Positions 9,427-18,689 of a stretch of DNA of 64,000 bases are shown piece after piece. Every line of letters starts with the position of its first letter. Position 1 is the stretch's first letter. Origin of the DNA: an uncultured Woeseia sp. (GTDB lineage Bacteria; Pseudomonadota; Gammaproteobacteria; Steroidobacterales; Woeseiaceae); NCBI GenBank assembly GCA_913031125.1, contig CAJWFK010000006.1, positions 1 through 64,000 on the forward strand, in the 5' to 3' direction. The notes below the pieces were generated by a model that did no database searches, was not told where the DNA came from, and saw only the letters and a list, made by a program, of their open reading frames with translations. The position numbers were made by a program, and so were the translations under genes.

Positions 9427-10269
9427 CTACGGTTGCCTATAGATATGAATGTCCTGCTGAGGAAATGGGAATGAGATGCCTTCTTGATCGAAACGTTTCT
9501 TGACTGCTTCAGTCATATCAAATTTAACGTTTGCGTAATCTTGTGTCTTAACCCACACCCTTACCATGAAATTTACACTAGAATCTGCGAGTTCCGAAAC
9601 CGCAATTAAATAATTTGGGTCTTTCAGAATGCGAGACTCATTTTTGATCAAATCCTCGATGGTTTTACGTACTTTATCGAGATCATCCTTGTAGCTTACG
9701 GCAATGGTCATATCGATGCGGCGAGTTTTTTTGGCAGAATAATTTGTAATAACACTATTCATAATTTGGCTGTTGGGAACGATAATTTGTTTGTTGTCAG
9801 CTGTTATCAATATTGTTGTCAGTATTTGAACTTGTTCAACGGAACCGGAAATTCCAGCCGCTTCTATCCAGTCACCAACGCGGTATGGCCGAAAAACTAC
9901 GATGAGAACTCCAGCGGCAAAATTCGATAGAGAGCCTTGTAAAGCGAGACCAACGGCAAGTCCTGCAGCACCTAGCATGGCTACAAGAGATGTAGTTTGC
10001 ACTCCTATCTGGTGTACCGCTGCGATGATTACGAATATCATAATCGCCCAGTAAGCGAGGTTACAGACGAAGGTCTCTAGAATCTTGTCAACCTGCTGTG
10101 ACTGCAATATGCGATGGAGTGTATTTTGGGCGGTTTTTGCAATGACTCTTCCGACCCAGAATATGACAAGGGCTGTAACTAGCTGCAGACCGAACTCGCT
10201 ACTCAACGTAATTATTTTTTCCCAAAGTTGAGGCCAGTTGGGGCCAGACATATCTGTAAGGTCATTCAT
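9427..10269 (-). CDS. mscS: Small-conductance mechanosensitive channel MscS
   Basis: Inner-membrane channel that opens under membrane tension and releases solutes after hypo-osmotic shock. The 280-residue size is that of the minimal MscS. Three hydrophobic segments occupy roughly residues 20-125; the third carries the Gly/Ala-rich pore helix (AMLGAAGLAVGLALQGSLSNFAAG). The cytoplasmic beta domain begins with FRPYRVGDWIEAAG and continues to IVPNSQIMNSVITNYS. The gene is transcribed divergently from the SRPBCC gene with ~196 bp between them. Identification is firm. Confidence 0.94.
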   Translation of the reverse strand: MNDLTDMSGPNWPQLWEKIITLSSEFGLQLVTALVIFWVGRVIAKTAQNTLHRILQSQQVDKILETFVCNLAYWAIMIFVIIAAVHQIGVQTTSLVAMLGAAGLAVGLALQGSLSNFAAGVLIVVFRPYRVGDWIEAAGISGSVEQVQILTTILITADNKQIIVPNSQIMNSVITNYSAKKTRRIDMTIAVSYKDDLDKVRKTIEDLIKNESRILKDPNYLIAVSELADSSVNFMVRVWVKTQDYANVKFDMTEAVKKRFDQEGISFPFPQQDIHIYRQP

Positions 10270-10465
10270 TGCTTAAATTTCTCTTTATCGTGTTTTTTCT
10301 GCGATCGGACTAGAATAGACGGCAAGCCGATTTGTTATTCATTATCCATGACTGCTAGAAGTTGACGAAAAAAATTTTATTGGTTCATTCTATAACCAGA
10401 TAGCTGCAATATCCCAGCATATTGCATTAAAGTCAGCTGCTTGGTTTGCAGATAGGATTAAGCTA

Positions 10466-11011
10466 ATGCAACAAAATAACAGCCTGAAGCTCTTTGCTAC
10501 TGCAATTGTTCTTTTAATCGCAGTTGCGTCAAATGCGGAAATTGAAGATGCGGCAGTGCATGGTTTTACACTTCACTATCAGGTTTCCATTGAAGCGGAT
10601 CGATTTGAGGTATACAGAGTCGCTACAGATGAAATAAATCAGTGGTGGAGTAATGATCACACTGTGTCAGGCAATGCGGCGAATATGAGTATTAATAGCG
10701 CGGTCCTCGGGTGTTTCTGTGAGACACTTGGAGAATCCGCAAGCCTGGTGCACATGACCGTGAGTTTTGTTAATCCAGGAGTGATGATTCGTTTAACGGG
10801 AGGTCTTGGACCCCTTGGCTTGTCCGGCGTTAATGGCAATATGACTTGGGAATTTGATACTTCGGAAACTGGAACAGTCGTTACAATGCGGTATGCAGTT
10901 GGTGGTTATATGCAAGGAGGCTTGGACGCATTGGCTCCTGAAGTTGATAGTGTCCTTACGGAAGCTATGGATAGACTAAAATTATATGTAGAGACGGGTG
11001 ACCCCATCTAG
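10466..11011 (+). CDS. Secreted SRPBCC (START-like) domain protein
   Basis: A 181-residue exported protein. Residues 1-24 form a Sec signal peptide ending SNA-E. The mature part resembles the Bet v1/AHSA1-like SRPBCC fold that encloses hydrophobic ligands: an N-terminal strand FTLHYQVSI, the segment VYRVATDEINQWW, and late strands NMTWEFDTSETGTVVTMRYAVGG, with a final amphipathic helix. Two cysteines (CFC) sit in the centre. Ligand and role are unknown. It precedes fdxA by ~70 nt but need not be in an operon with it. Proteins of this kind are commonly annotated only as SRPBCC family. Confidence 0.7.
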   Translation: MQQNNSLKLFATAIVLLIAVASNAEIEDAAVHGFTLHYQVSIEADRFEVYRVATDEINQWWSNDHTVSGNAANMSINSAVLGCFCETLGESASLVHMTVSFVNPGVMIRLTGGLGPLGLSGVNGNMTWEFDTSETGTVVTMRYAVGGYMQGGLDALAPEVDSVLTEAMDRLKLYVETGDPI

Positions 11012-11082
11012 GGTTGATTCCAGAACTCAATTTGACTAATTTGCCGCTTCACCATTGAAGTTAAAAATCCAGGATCACGGAA

Positions 11083-11406
11083 ATGACCTTTGTTGTTACA
11101 GAAAGTTGTATTAAATGTAAATTGACGGACTGCGTCGAAGTTTGTCCGGTGGATTGTTTCCATGAGGGCCCTAACTTTCTTGTTATTGACCCTGATGAAT
11201 GCATTGACTGCACCCTTTGTGAACCTGAATGTCCGGTCGAAGCGATTTATTCTGAAGATGAGTTGCCACTAGGGCAGGAAGATTTCTTGGAATTGAATGC
11301 CGAACTTGCGCAGGAATGGCCTGTGATTACTGAAATGAAAGATTCACCGCCTGATTCTGACGATTGGCGCGAAGTAAAGCATAAGTTGAAATATCTAGAA
11401 CGCTAG
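11083..11406 (+). CDS. fdxA: Seven-iron ferredoxin FdxA
   Basis: Cytoplasmic electron carrier with one [3Fe-4S] and one [4Fe-4S] cluster, 107 residues as in Azotobacter ferredoxin I. By comparison with that protein, Cys9, Cys17 and Cys50 would bind the 3Fe cluster and Cys21, Cys40, Cys43 and Cys46 the 4Fe cluster, leaving Cys12 and Cys25 free. The acidic C-terminal extension after residue 60 is also characteristic. The redox partner is not evident from the neighbours. Confidence 0.94.
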   Translation: MTFVVTESCIKCKLTDCVEVCPVDCFHEGPNFLVIDPDECIDCTLCEPECPVEAIYSEDELPLGQEDFLELNAELAQEWPVITEMKDSPPDSDDWREVKHKLKYLER

Positions 11407-11449
11407 ACTGGATTATTGCGAGTAGATTCGCTAAGTATGTTAATCAGAT

Positions 11450-12658
11450 CTATGCGATGGTTCTTGAAAGAAACCAGAAAACCCCAACACCGCAAAGGCT
11501 AGCGGCGGCCGCATGTGGAATAAAGTACGGTACTTGGTTTTTGAGCAACTTGCTAACAACAAGGGTAATGAGGACTAATCCTAACTGGCCTACCTCAACC
11601 CCTAGGTTGAAACCCAATAGTGGAACAATCAATGATGTGCCTAGCAGTCCAGTTTCCATAAGAAACCCAGCAAAACCAAAACCATGTACAAGGCCGAAGC
11701 AGCAGGTAGCAACTAATAAAAGCAGGGTAGCCTCGGATCCTTTTGTTCCTTTTAGTTGGTTAGCTGCGAGCAGATAGCAGGTAGCAAATAGCCCGATTCC
11801 AAAATAGGCAAATAACGAGCGTCCTGTTATTAGTTCTAATGCGAAAGCAGTTAGACCGGTTAGACAAGCGATAACGAGACAGGTGAATGCCAGTCGGACA
11901 ACATTACTTTGCCTGAGTAAGAAATATTCCACAGCAACCAGCGCAACAGTAAAACCAATAAATGCTTCGACCATTTTTCCGTCCGCATGTAAATAGCCTA
12001 GAACAGCCGCAGCAAGACTTATTGAATGACCGACAGTAAAGCCTGTGACCGCAATGATACTGCGTCCGATTGAGCCCGCGATTAGCAACAAACCGAGCAG
12101 AAATGCTATATGGTCAATGCCGCCGGAGATATGCTCTATGCCAATCAGTAGAAAAGAGAAAAGAGAGTAACTCCCAATGGATTCCAGACTGCTAAAATTC
12201 CATGTGTCCTTTGTATTAGTGAAGAGGAATTCGCCCAGTAACACTCCATCCCTATGTAATTTTGCGTAATTTACATGAGCCGGTGCCGCCTCGAACATGG
12301 CCCGAAAATGTATTGTGTTAAGTTGTTTCGATTGGCAATCGAACCTGATTTCCACGCGTACGTAGTCAGGGGGTGCTGTTAACAGCCCGCTCGAGTTGAT
12401 AGGACATTCAAATGCATCGGACTGGACCGACACATTTTCAATCAGGTGCTCTTGAAGCATCTGTTTTGGAGAAATTTCGGAATCCTCAACTTGGTATAAC
12501 GTCATCACTTCACGCAAGGGTGTCGTGATGGTCCCCGTCAGTGCGGTTTCGGTTATGTGCCAATGTGAGTAACTCTCACTTCGTGCGTGGGCGCTCGCAT
12601 AATCGGATGCGAGGCAGCAACTGAGTAGCATAAAAGCCGCGTGCTTTATGCGAATCAT
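11450..12658 (-). CDS. HupE/UreJ-like membrane protein
   Basis: A 402-residue membrane protein. The first ~24 residues are a signal peptide (ending ASAHA), residues ~25-160 form an extracytoplasmic domain, and about seven transmembrane helices follow. The membrane part carries the HupE-type motif GIEHISGGIDHIAF near residues 173-186, then GHSISLAAA and HGFGFAG, giving several membrane-buried His/Asp residues that in HupE/UreJ proteins are thought to handle nickel or cobalt. No hydrogenase or urease gene is present here, so the transported substrate is open. The start codon overlaps the stop of the upstream parvulin-like gene by 4 nt, implying translational coupling. Confidence 0.82.
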   Translation of the reverse strand: MIRIKHAAFMLLSCCLASDYASAHARSESYSHWHITETALTGTITTPLREVMTLYQVEDSEISPKQMLQEHLIENVSVQSDAFECPINSSGLLTAPPDYVRVEIRFDCQSKQLNTIHFRAMFEAAPAHVNYAKLHRDGVLLGEFLFTNTKDTWNFSSLESIGSYSLFSFLLIGIEHISGGIDHIAFLLGLLLIAGSIGRSIIAVTGFTVGHSISLAAAVLGYLHADGKMVEAFIGFTVALVAVEYFLLRQSNVVRLAFTCLVIACLTGLTAFALELITGRSLFAYFGIGLFATCYLLAANQLKGTKGSEATLLLLVATCCFGLVHGFGFAGFLMETGLLGTSLIVPLLGFNLGVEVGQLGLVLITLVVSKLLKNQVPYFIPHAAAASLCGVGVFWFLSRTIA

Positions 12659-13488
12659 GGTATTGAAACCTGAATTTCAGCCCGCTCTCTTAAGTCATCT
12701 ATGTAGCTGGTTAGCATTGCATTGGCTAGGTTTCGACGGTAGCTGAGTAGGACCCGACCTCGTATCGTACTCATGTCAGTCACGTAACTGCGCTCTTTCG
12801 CAATCATCTTTACGACTAACCATCGACCGCGTCTAGCAAAAATAGCGCTACTGCCTTCCGGCATCTCAACTACAGCTGATGTGATGGCTGGTCCTAAATG
12901 TTCACTTAGCATGGACGTTTCTGTAAGCGCATCGGGCAAGTCTTTGAGCGATTCAATACCTTTAATTTCTGGAATAGGCGCGCCTGCTTGCAGAATACGT
13001 ACTAACTCCTGTGCCACTGGCTCCATATCCGACCTCCACACGTCTATCCAAATTTTCGACGTGTAGCTAAAATTGTCAGCGTTTTCAGCAAGATATTTTT
13101 TCAGTTCGTCATCCGTTGGGTTGGCAGCATCTGCTTCTGCCGTGATAGAGGCAACAAGTGAGTTAACAATTGCATTGCGCACCTCGATATCAGACTCGGT
13201 CATGCCCAATTCGACACCTCGCTGCACAAGTAACTCATTATCAACGAGACGCTCTACTAACAGTATCTTGTCATCTTGATCTAATGTCGATGTGCCAAAA
13301 CTTTTCAATGCCTGATCAAAGACATCCCGACCAATCGTTGTACTGTTAACGCTCGCAACCACAGTCTCTGGCAATTGTGTATTTGGATCAGCCTGTCGCA
13401 GCATGCCGTAACCCGTTGCGATCAATCCAGCGAAGGCACCAAATGCTAGCCAACTCATGTTTATTTTATTTTCCATTTTTTCGGTCAA
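12655..13488 (-). CDS. Membrane-anchored parvulin-like peptidylprolyl isomerase (PpiC/SurA type)
   Basis: A 277-residue protein with an N-terminal membrane anchor (about residues 12-30) and a periplasmic body. The segment ASVNSTTIGRDVFDQAL is the usual start of SurA/PpiC N-domains, and the helical region with MTESDIEVRNAIVNSLV matches that group. The C-terminal half aligns loosely with a PpiC rotamase but lacks the standard parvulin signature, so isomerase activity is uncertain. It overlaps the HupE-like gene by 4 nt and probably helps that protein fold or assemble. The two are divergent from the SDR gene at 13530. Confidence 0.72.
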   Translation of the reverse strand: MTEKMENKINMSWLAFGAFAGLIATGYGMLRQADPNTQLPETVVASVNSTTIGRDVFDQALKSFGTSTLDQDDKILLVERLVDNELLVQRGVELGMTESDIEVRNAIVNSLVASITAEADAANPTDDELKKYLAENADNFSYTSKIWIDVWRSDMEPVAQELVRILQAGAPIPEIKGIESLKDLPDALTETSMLSEHLGPAITSAVVEMPEGSSAIFARRGRWLVVKMIAKERSYVTDMSTIRGRVLLSYRRNLANAMLTSYIDDLRERAEIQVSIP

Positions 13489-13529
13489 CTAATCCCAGAA
13501 ATGTTACTTGTAGCTGCTATGCTAACCCA

Positions 13530-14312
13530 ATGACTAATCTTAAAGATAAAATCGTTCTGATTACGGGCGCTGGCGGCGGTTTTGGACGAGAAATGACGAT
13601 GCAATTTAGTGCTGCCGGTTGCAGGTTATTTGTAACCGATGTGAATGACAAGTCAGTTGAGAGGGCTGCGGGACTAGCGGGAAGCTCTTTGTTAGGTTCC
13701 GTGGTTGCTGATTTGGGAACAGAGCAAGGAAGTATGATCATCGAGCATTCGTGTGCACAGATGAAGATAATTCCAGATGTAATTATCAATAATGCCGGAG
13801 TGGCTGTTACAGGTCGCCTTGATCATGTCCCAAGAAATAAGTGGGAGTTGCTCATGCAGTTAAATCTGCTATCACCGATGCGGCTCTGTAACCTATTTAT
13901 TCCCGATTTCATTGCTCGTGGTCATGGTCATTTTGTCAACATATCATCGCTTGCTGGATGGATTGGAGTAGATGGTCTTTCGGCATATTGTGCATCGAAA
14001 TTTGGATTGCGTGGTTTTGGAGAGTCGCTTGCGGCGGATCTCGAGGGAACCGGAGTAAAAGTCACAAATGTGTACCCATCTTTTAGTCAAACCGCTATTT
14101 TAGATTCAGAGCAATTTGGATATGAGACTCCAAGAATAGTGCCCCAAAGACTTATTTCTGATCCGGCGGATGTTGTGCGAAATATCATCGAGGGCGTTCA
14201 AAAAAATCAATTGAGTGTGTTTCCGGATAAACATGCACGGCGCGTCCACTACATTAAACGGTTCGCCCCTTGGTTGATCCCTATGGTTATTCGTGTTGAA
14301 GGGGCCGATTGA
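13530..14312 (+). CDS. Short-chain dehydrogenase/reductase
   Basis: NAD(P)-dependent oxidoreductase of the classical SDR type, 260 residues. The Rossmann motif TGAGGGFG is at residues 12-19, NNAG follows in the middle, SSLAG gives the catalytic Ser, and YCASK gives the catalytic Tyr and Lys. The frame is open upstream to 13377, but that extension overlaps the divergent parvulin-like gene and lacks SDR character, so the ATG at 13530 is taken. The esterase gene starts 1 nt after its stop, so the two are co-transcribed and may act on the same lipid or alcohol-type substrate. Confidence 0.88.
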   Translation: MTNLKDKIVLITGAGGGFGREMTMQFSAAGCRLFVTDVNDKSVERAAGLAGSSLLGSVVADLGTEQGSMIIEHSCAQMKIIPDVIINNAGVAVTGRLDHVPRNKWELLMQLNLLSPMRLCNLFIPDFIARGHGHFVNISSLAGWIGVDGLSAYCASKFGLRGFGESLAADLEGTGVKVTNVYPSFSQTAILDSEQFGYETPRIVPQRLISDPADVVRNIIEGVQKNQLSVFPDKHARRVHYIKRFAPWLIPMVIRVEGAD

Positions 14313-14313
14313 A

Positions 14314-15240
14314 ATGGCAAGTATTCGTTCGCGCATCGTACGGGAATTAACTCACCAGTATATGAAGCGCCAGTGGATACAGACAGGGTCAGATGCTGGC
14401 CAGGGTCGAAAAAGTGTGGCTGCTGCACGACGAGATTTTGAGCGTCGTATGAGCCTATTACCAACGGCACGCGACGTTAGATTGGAAAGGGAACAGATCG
14501 CCGGGGTCGATTGTGAATGGCATGTGCCAAAAGGATGTGATGGGTCGCCTTTGATTTACTATCTACATGGAGGTGGATTCGTCGTTGGTGGGCCCAGTAC
14601 ACACAGACGCCTAGTAAGCCATATTGCTAGCGAAGCGAAAATGCGAGCCATAGTTCCGGATTACCGCTTATCTCCAGAGAATCCATTTCCGGCAGCTCTG
14701 GACGATTCGTTAAAGGTTTGGCGCGGGCTACGTAGCCGCGGCGAAGATTCTATGCGTATGGTCATAGGTGGTGACTCGGCTGGTGGCAACCTTTCAGTTG
14801 GGACAATATTGTCCTTGCGAGATGCGGGTGAGGAATTACCAAAGGCGTGCTTTCTTATGTCACCTTGGCTGGATCTGGCTGGGGAGGGTGAGTCATATGA
14901 GACACGCCTGACCGATGACCCGTGGTTTAGACCGGAACAGATGAAAGCTGTTGCCGCACGTTATTGTGGTGCAAGTGAATTGCGTAAACCTCTCGTGTCA
15001 CCGGTGTATGCAGATATGGCTGGGTTTCCCTCGACGCTGATTCAGGTTGGGAACGATGAAATTCTTCTTAGTGATTCGAAGCGTTTAGCTGACAATATTG
15101 ACACTTCGGGTGGTCATGTAGAACTAAACATTTATCCGAAGATGTGGCATGTGTTCCAGTATTTCATTGGACAAATGCCAGAGTCGCGGGAGGCTCTTAG
15201 TGAAATTTCTCAGTTTTTGAGTTTGCAGGTTGCTAATTGA
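14314..15240 (+). CDS. Alpha/beta hydrolase, hormone-sensitive-lipase family esterase
   Basis: Serine esterase of the HSL (family IV) type, 308 residues. HGGGFVVGG forms the oxyanion hole and GDSAGG carries the nucleophilic Ser; the catalytic His is in MWHVFQYF close to the C-terminus, and an Asp in NDEILLSD completes the triad. The frame opens at 14293, inside the SDR gene, but the ATG at 14314 directly after the SDR stop is the more natural start. Tight spacing indicates an operon with the SDR. The substrate is unknown, probably a short to medium acyl ester. Confidence 0.9.
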   Translation: MASIRSRIVRELTHQYMKRQWIQTGSDAGQGRKSVAAARRDFERRMSLLPTARDVRLEREQIAGVDCEWHVPKGCDGSPLIYYLHGGGFVVGGPSTHRRLVSHIASEAKMRAIVPDYRLSPENPFPAALDDSLKVWRGLRSRGEDSMRMVIGGDSAGGNLSVGTILSLRDAGEELPKACFLMSPWLDLAGEGESYETRLTDDPWFRPEQMKAVAARYCGASELRKPLVSPVYADMAGFPSTLIQVGNDEILLSDSKRLADNIDTSGGHVELNIYPKMWHVFQYFIGQMPESREALSEISQFLSLQVAN

Positions 15241-15368
15241 AAATTTTAAATAAAATCTTCTGCAGTTTGCAATATGTGCAGTGGTTTATTTTATGTCACT
15301 GAGTTGCCATTATGGTTGTAATTACAGAATGGTTCGGCCAGATTAATTAGATGAATTGAGGGATACAG

Positions 15369-16001
15369 TTGAGTCAACAAATTTTTTCTCGTCGACCTGT
15401 CAGTAACAGTTCTATACCAAATGCTATTTTCATATTGTTGATCATAAATGGGCTGGCCTTTGCTGCCCAACAACTTCCCCAGCTTAAGCAATTTCTTTAC
15501 TTTAATTTTGCTCTTTGGCCGATTGGCTCAGATTTTCCGCGATTCATGCCATGGCAGCTGCTGACATACGGTTTTATGCATGGTGACCTTATACACATTG
15601 GGTTCAACATGTTTATGCTGTGGATGTTCGGTCGAGAGCTTTCCCTGGTATACGGTTCACGCAATTTTCTGATTTATTACTTCACCTGTGTTACGGGTGC
15701 CGGCATTGTACAGTTGTTTGTTGCTGGCTTGCAGGGAGGCTTTTATCCAACAGTAGGCGCTTCAGGCGGTGTTTTTGGCTTGTTGTTGCTTTTTGGTATG
15801 ACTTTTCCAAATCGTATGGTGATGCTGCTTATACCTCCAATCCCGATACGTGCAAAATATATGGTGTTGTTATTTGGCCTACTTGAATTTTATCTTGGTA
15901 TTAGTGGCGGCGCGCCCGGAATAGCAAATTTTGCTCATCTTGGTGGCATGCTATTTGGTTTTATTCTTATTAACCGATGGAAAAAACAAGCGCGCCGATA
16001 G
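15369..16001 (+). CDS. Rhomboid-family intramembrane serine protease
   Basis: A 210-residue inner-membrane protease with about six transmembrane helices. The catalytic Ser is Ser132 in GASGGVFG and the catalytic His is His190 in AHLGG. The helix-2 HxxxN-type motif appears as HIGFN (His77, Asn80). The start is a TTG at 15369 supported by GAGGGA (15357-15362) 6 nt upstream; no earlier ATG fits. It is convergent with icd, 21 nt away. The substrate cannot be predicted. It is close to the small bacterial rhomboids that lack an extra cytosolic domain. Confidence 0.9.
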   Translation: MSQQIFSRRPVSNSSIPNAIFILLIINGLAFAAQQLPQLKQFLYFNFALWPIGSDFPRFMPWQLLTYGFMHGDLIHIGFNMFMLWMFGRELSLVYGSRNFLIYYFTCVTGAGIVQLFVAGLQGGFYPTVGASGGVFGLLLLFGMTFPNRMVMLLIPPIPIRAKYMVLLFGLLEFYLGISGGAPGIANFAHLGGMLFGFILINRWKKQARR

Positions 16002-16022
16002 GACTTTGTTCAGCAACAATAG

Positions 16023-18248
16023 TTAGCTCAGTGCATCAAGCGCCGCGTTAAATGCTGCACTTGGACGCATAGCCTTAAACACTTTTTCTTCATCTGGATG
16101 GTAATAGCCCCCAATATCGATTTTCATCCCTTGGACAGCATTAAACTCCTCGATGATTTGTTCCTCCTGGTCCATGAGCGCTTTGGCTAGCGGCGCAAAA
16201 ACAGAGCTTAAGTCTGGATCATCTTGCTGATTAGCGAGAGCTTCTGCCCAGTAGGTTGCTAGATAATAATGACTACCTCGATTATCCAGTTCGTTCACTT
16301 TTCGTGAGGGAGCTTTGTTATTCTCAAGAAATTTGGAATTTGCCGTATCGAGCGCCATACCTAAAACTCGGGCTTTTTCATTGGACGATTTTATTGCGAT
16401 ATCCTCTATCGAAACGGCGAGGGCTAAGAACTCACCTAAAGAATCCCACCGGAGATGCCCCTCATCCAGAAATTGCCTTACATGCTTGGGGGCTGAACCT
16501 CCTGCGCCGGTTTCGTATAAACCACCGCCTGCTAGCAGAGGAACGATCGAGAGCATTTTTGCGCTTGTACCCAGTTCAAGGATTGGAAATAGATCTGTCA
16601 GATAATCCCGAAGTACATTGCCGGTTACTGAGACAGTATCTTGGCCAGCTCGCACTCGATCAAGTGTTGCAGACATGGCATCTATCGGATTCATAATTTG
16701 GATATCTAGACTATCGCGATTGTGTTGCTTTAAATGATCGCTAACCACCCTAATCAAGTTTTCGTCGTGTGGTCTGTTCTGGTCAAGCCAAAAAATAGTT
16801 TTAACACCAGTAGCCCGTGCACGCTTTACCGCAAGGCCGATCCAGTCCTTTACCGCTATATCTTTCGTTTCACACATACGCCAAATGTCGCCTTTGCTTA
16901 CTTTATGTTCGAGCAGTACTCGATCTTCTTCGTCAGTGACGACGACCTTGCCAGCGACAGGTATTTCAAACGTCTTATCATGTGAGCCATATTCTTCCGC
17001 TTTCTTTGCCATAAGTCCGACATTGCAGACGTTGCCCATGGTGGTAACGTCAAATTTGCCTCGCTTCTGACAATCTTCAAATACAGCTTCGTAAATTCCG
17101 GCATAGCATCGATCGGGAATCATGGCATGGGTATCTGCAAGACAGCCATCCGGATCCCACATTTGCCCGCCAGAGCGCACCGCGGCGGGAATTGACGCAT
17201 CTATGATGACATCACTTGGTACATGTAGGTTTGTAATCCCGTTATCTGAGTCAACCATTGCGAGTGGAGGTTGATTCTCATAAACAGCTAGGATATCGGC
17301 CTCTATTTCTGCCCTTTGTTTGGCAGGTAAATTAGCAATGCGCTTACACACATCGCCAATACCATTATTCTGATTAACACCCAGTTCCTCAAATAGAGCG
17401 GTGTGTTGATCGAACAAGTCTTTAAAATACACCGCAACCGCATGTCCAAAAATGACAGGATCTGAATTGCGCATCATTGTCGCCTTTAAATGTAAAGACA
17501 GCAGTGCGCCTGCTTTTTTACAGTCTTCCATTGTCTGGACAAAAAATTTTCTGAGCTCGTCACTAGACATTACGGATGCATCCACTATGTCATCTTTTAG
17601 AACAAAAACGTTGTCCTTGAGGATGTTCGTTTTCCCATCCTCCGTTTTTAATTTTATCTTCAGACTACCTGTATTCTTAATAACGACTGACTTTTCATTC
17701 GCATAAAAGTCACCACTTTCCATATGGGCAATACGTGACTTCGAGTCTTTCCGCCACTCCCCCATGGAATGCGGATGTTTCTTTGCATACTGCTTTACCG
17801 ACTCTGCGACCCGGCGATCGGAGTTCCCATCCCGAAGCACAGGATTTACTGCGCTTCCAAGTACCATTGAGTAACGCTCTTTGATTGCCGTCTCTGCATC
17901 GTTTCCGGGTTCGTCTGGATAGTCAGGAACATCGTAACCTTGTGTTTGCAGTTCGGAGATTGCTGCTTTTAATTGCGGTATCGATGCACTGATATTTGGC
18001 AACTTAATTATGTTTGCCGTCGGTTTCTGTGCTAATTCCGCTAACTCTGCGAGACTATCGGTTTGTTTTTGTTTTTCAGATAATTGATCCGGAAAACTGG
18101 CGATGATGCGTCCGGCAAGTGAGATATCCCTAGTTTCAACACAGATCCCTGCCGCAGCGGTGAAGACTTTGACGATCGGAAGTAGTGAGTGCGTTGCCAG
18201 CATCGGTGCTTCATCAGTGATGGTGTAGATGATCTTCCGTTCATTCAT
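16023..18248 (-). CDS. icd: Isocitrate dehydrogenase (NADP+), monomeric type
   Basis: Oxidative decarboxylation of isocitrate to 2-oxoglutarate in the TCA cycle, yielding NADPH. The length is that of the monomeric IDH seen in Azotobacter and Vibrio-type bacteria, not the ~415-residue homodimeric enzyme. Recognisable family blocks include [18 protein letters not shown] at the N-terminus, AHMESGDFY, and [31 protein letters not shown]. The frame opens at 18299, but Met18 (18248) starts the conserved protein and gives 741 residues, matching the family. It lies directly downstream of the intron-split tRNA-Ile gene on the same strand. Confidence 0.96.
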   Translation of the reverse strand: MNERKIIYTITDEAPMLATHSLLPIVKVFTAAAGICVETRDISLAGRIIASFPDQLSEKQKQTDSLAELAELAQKPTANIIKLPNISASIPQLKAAISELQTQGYDVPDYPDEPGNDAETAIKERYSMVLGSAVNPVLRDGNSDRRVAESVKQYAKKHPHSMGEWRKDSKSRIAHMESGDFYANEKSVVIKNTGSLKIKLKTEDGKTNILKDNVFVLKDDIVDASVMSSDELRKFFVQTMEDCKKAGALLSLHLKATMMRNSDPVIFGHAVAVYFKDLFDQHTALFEELGVNQNNGIGDVCKRIANLPAKQRAEIEADILAVYENQPPLAMVDSDNGITNLHVPSDVIIDASIPAAVRSGGQMWDPDGCLADTHAMIPDRCYAGIYEAVFEDCQKRGKFDVTTMGNVCNVGLMAKKAEEYGSHDKTFEIPVAGKVVVTDEEDRVLLEHKVSKGDIWRMCETKDIAVKDWIGLAVKRARATGVKTIFWLDQNRPHDENLIRVVSDHLKQHNRDSLDIQIMNPIDAMSATLDRVRAGQDTVSVTGNVLRDYLTDLFPILELGTSAKMLSIVPLLAGGGLYETGAGGSAPKHVRQFLDEGHLRWDSLGEFLALAVSIEDIAIKSSNEKARVLGMALDTANSKFLENNKAPSRKVNELDNRGSHYYLATYWAEALANQQDDPDLSSVFAPLAKALMDQEEQIIEEFNAVQGMKIDIGGYYHPDEEKVFKAMRPSAAFNAALDALS

Positions 18249-18319
18249 GGAATTTTGCCGTATTCCTGTATTTAAACTCAGCTCTTTCTCAACTACCAAA
18301 TCTTGCTAAAGCTAAGATT

Positions 18320-18630
18320 TGGTGGGCCCGCCAGGACTCGAACCTGGGACCAAGGGATTCACTTTACCCAATCATTATCTGAATGGAGTGGACTATCTCA
18401 TCACCCTCAACCGAATTGCTAGGGGCGGGACGCTCTCGCCTGTTATTAAGAACACTAAAGTTCCCAGGTAGTCTCTGCACCTTCCGGCGGTGTACCGCCA
18501 GCTTGGCTCAGGGTTGCCATCAGCCTAACTGTTAAGGTTTCCCTGAATTCATCCCGTTCAATTTCCGCCTTTCGGCACAAACGCACCGATTCGATGAGTC
18601 CCCTGCTCTAACCAACTGAGCTACAGGCCC
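18320..18630 (-). tRNA. ileX: tRNA-Ile2 (CAU) gene interrupted by a group I intron
   Basis: The exons join into a complete tRNA. Acceptor GGGCCTG (from 18630) pairs with CGGGCCC, discriminator A, and CCA is encoded (18320-18322). The D-arm is GCTC/GAGC, the anticodon stem GGGGA/TCCCT with loop CTCATAA, and the T-arm CCAGG/CCTGG with TTCGAGT. The anticodon CAT is at 18594-18596. The CCA-encoded end, the variable loop TGGTC and the position after rpoD, as for E. coli ileX, point to tRNA-Ile2, whose C34 is converted to lysidine by TilS to read AUA, rather than elongator tRNA-Met. The intron occupies 18360-18593. Confidence 0.93.
18360..18593 (-). other. Group I intron (Azoarcus-like) in the tRNA anticodon loop
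   Basis: Self-splicing RNA of 234 nt inserted directly after the CAU anticodon. The 5' exon CAU can pair with GUG seven bases into the intron to form P1 with the required U-G at the splice site; the last intron base is G. P2 is capped by a GAAA loop. The core strands are present: AATTCAGGGAAACC (18536-18549), GTGCAGAGACTA (18469-18480) and GATGAGATAGTCC (18390-18402), close to the Azoarcus intron, as is ATGGCAAC...GAGCCAAGC between them. There is no room for a homing endonuclease. Subtype IC3 is inferred from this resemblance. Confidence 0.93.
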
Positions 18631-18689
18631 TTAAATGGGTGCAGAATTCTAACAGATTAGACTTATAGGTACAGGGGTATTTAGTGGCG

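Noticed and set aside
13377-13529. N-terminal extension of the SDR gene
   Set aside because: The 51 extra codons overlap the divergent parvulin gene and promoter, and the SDR fold begins at 13530.
18320-18630. Two broken tRNA fragments or a degraded tRNA
   Set aside because: The halves pair perfectly in all four stems, and the sequence between them has the conserved group I intron core, so this is a split but functional gene.
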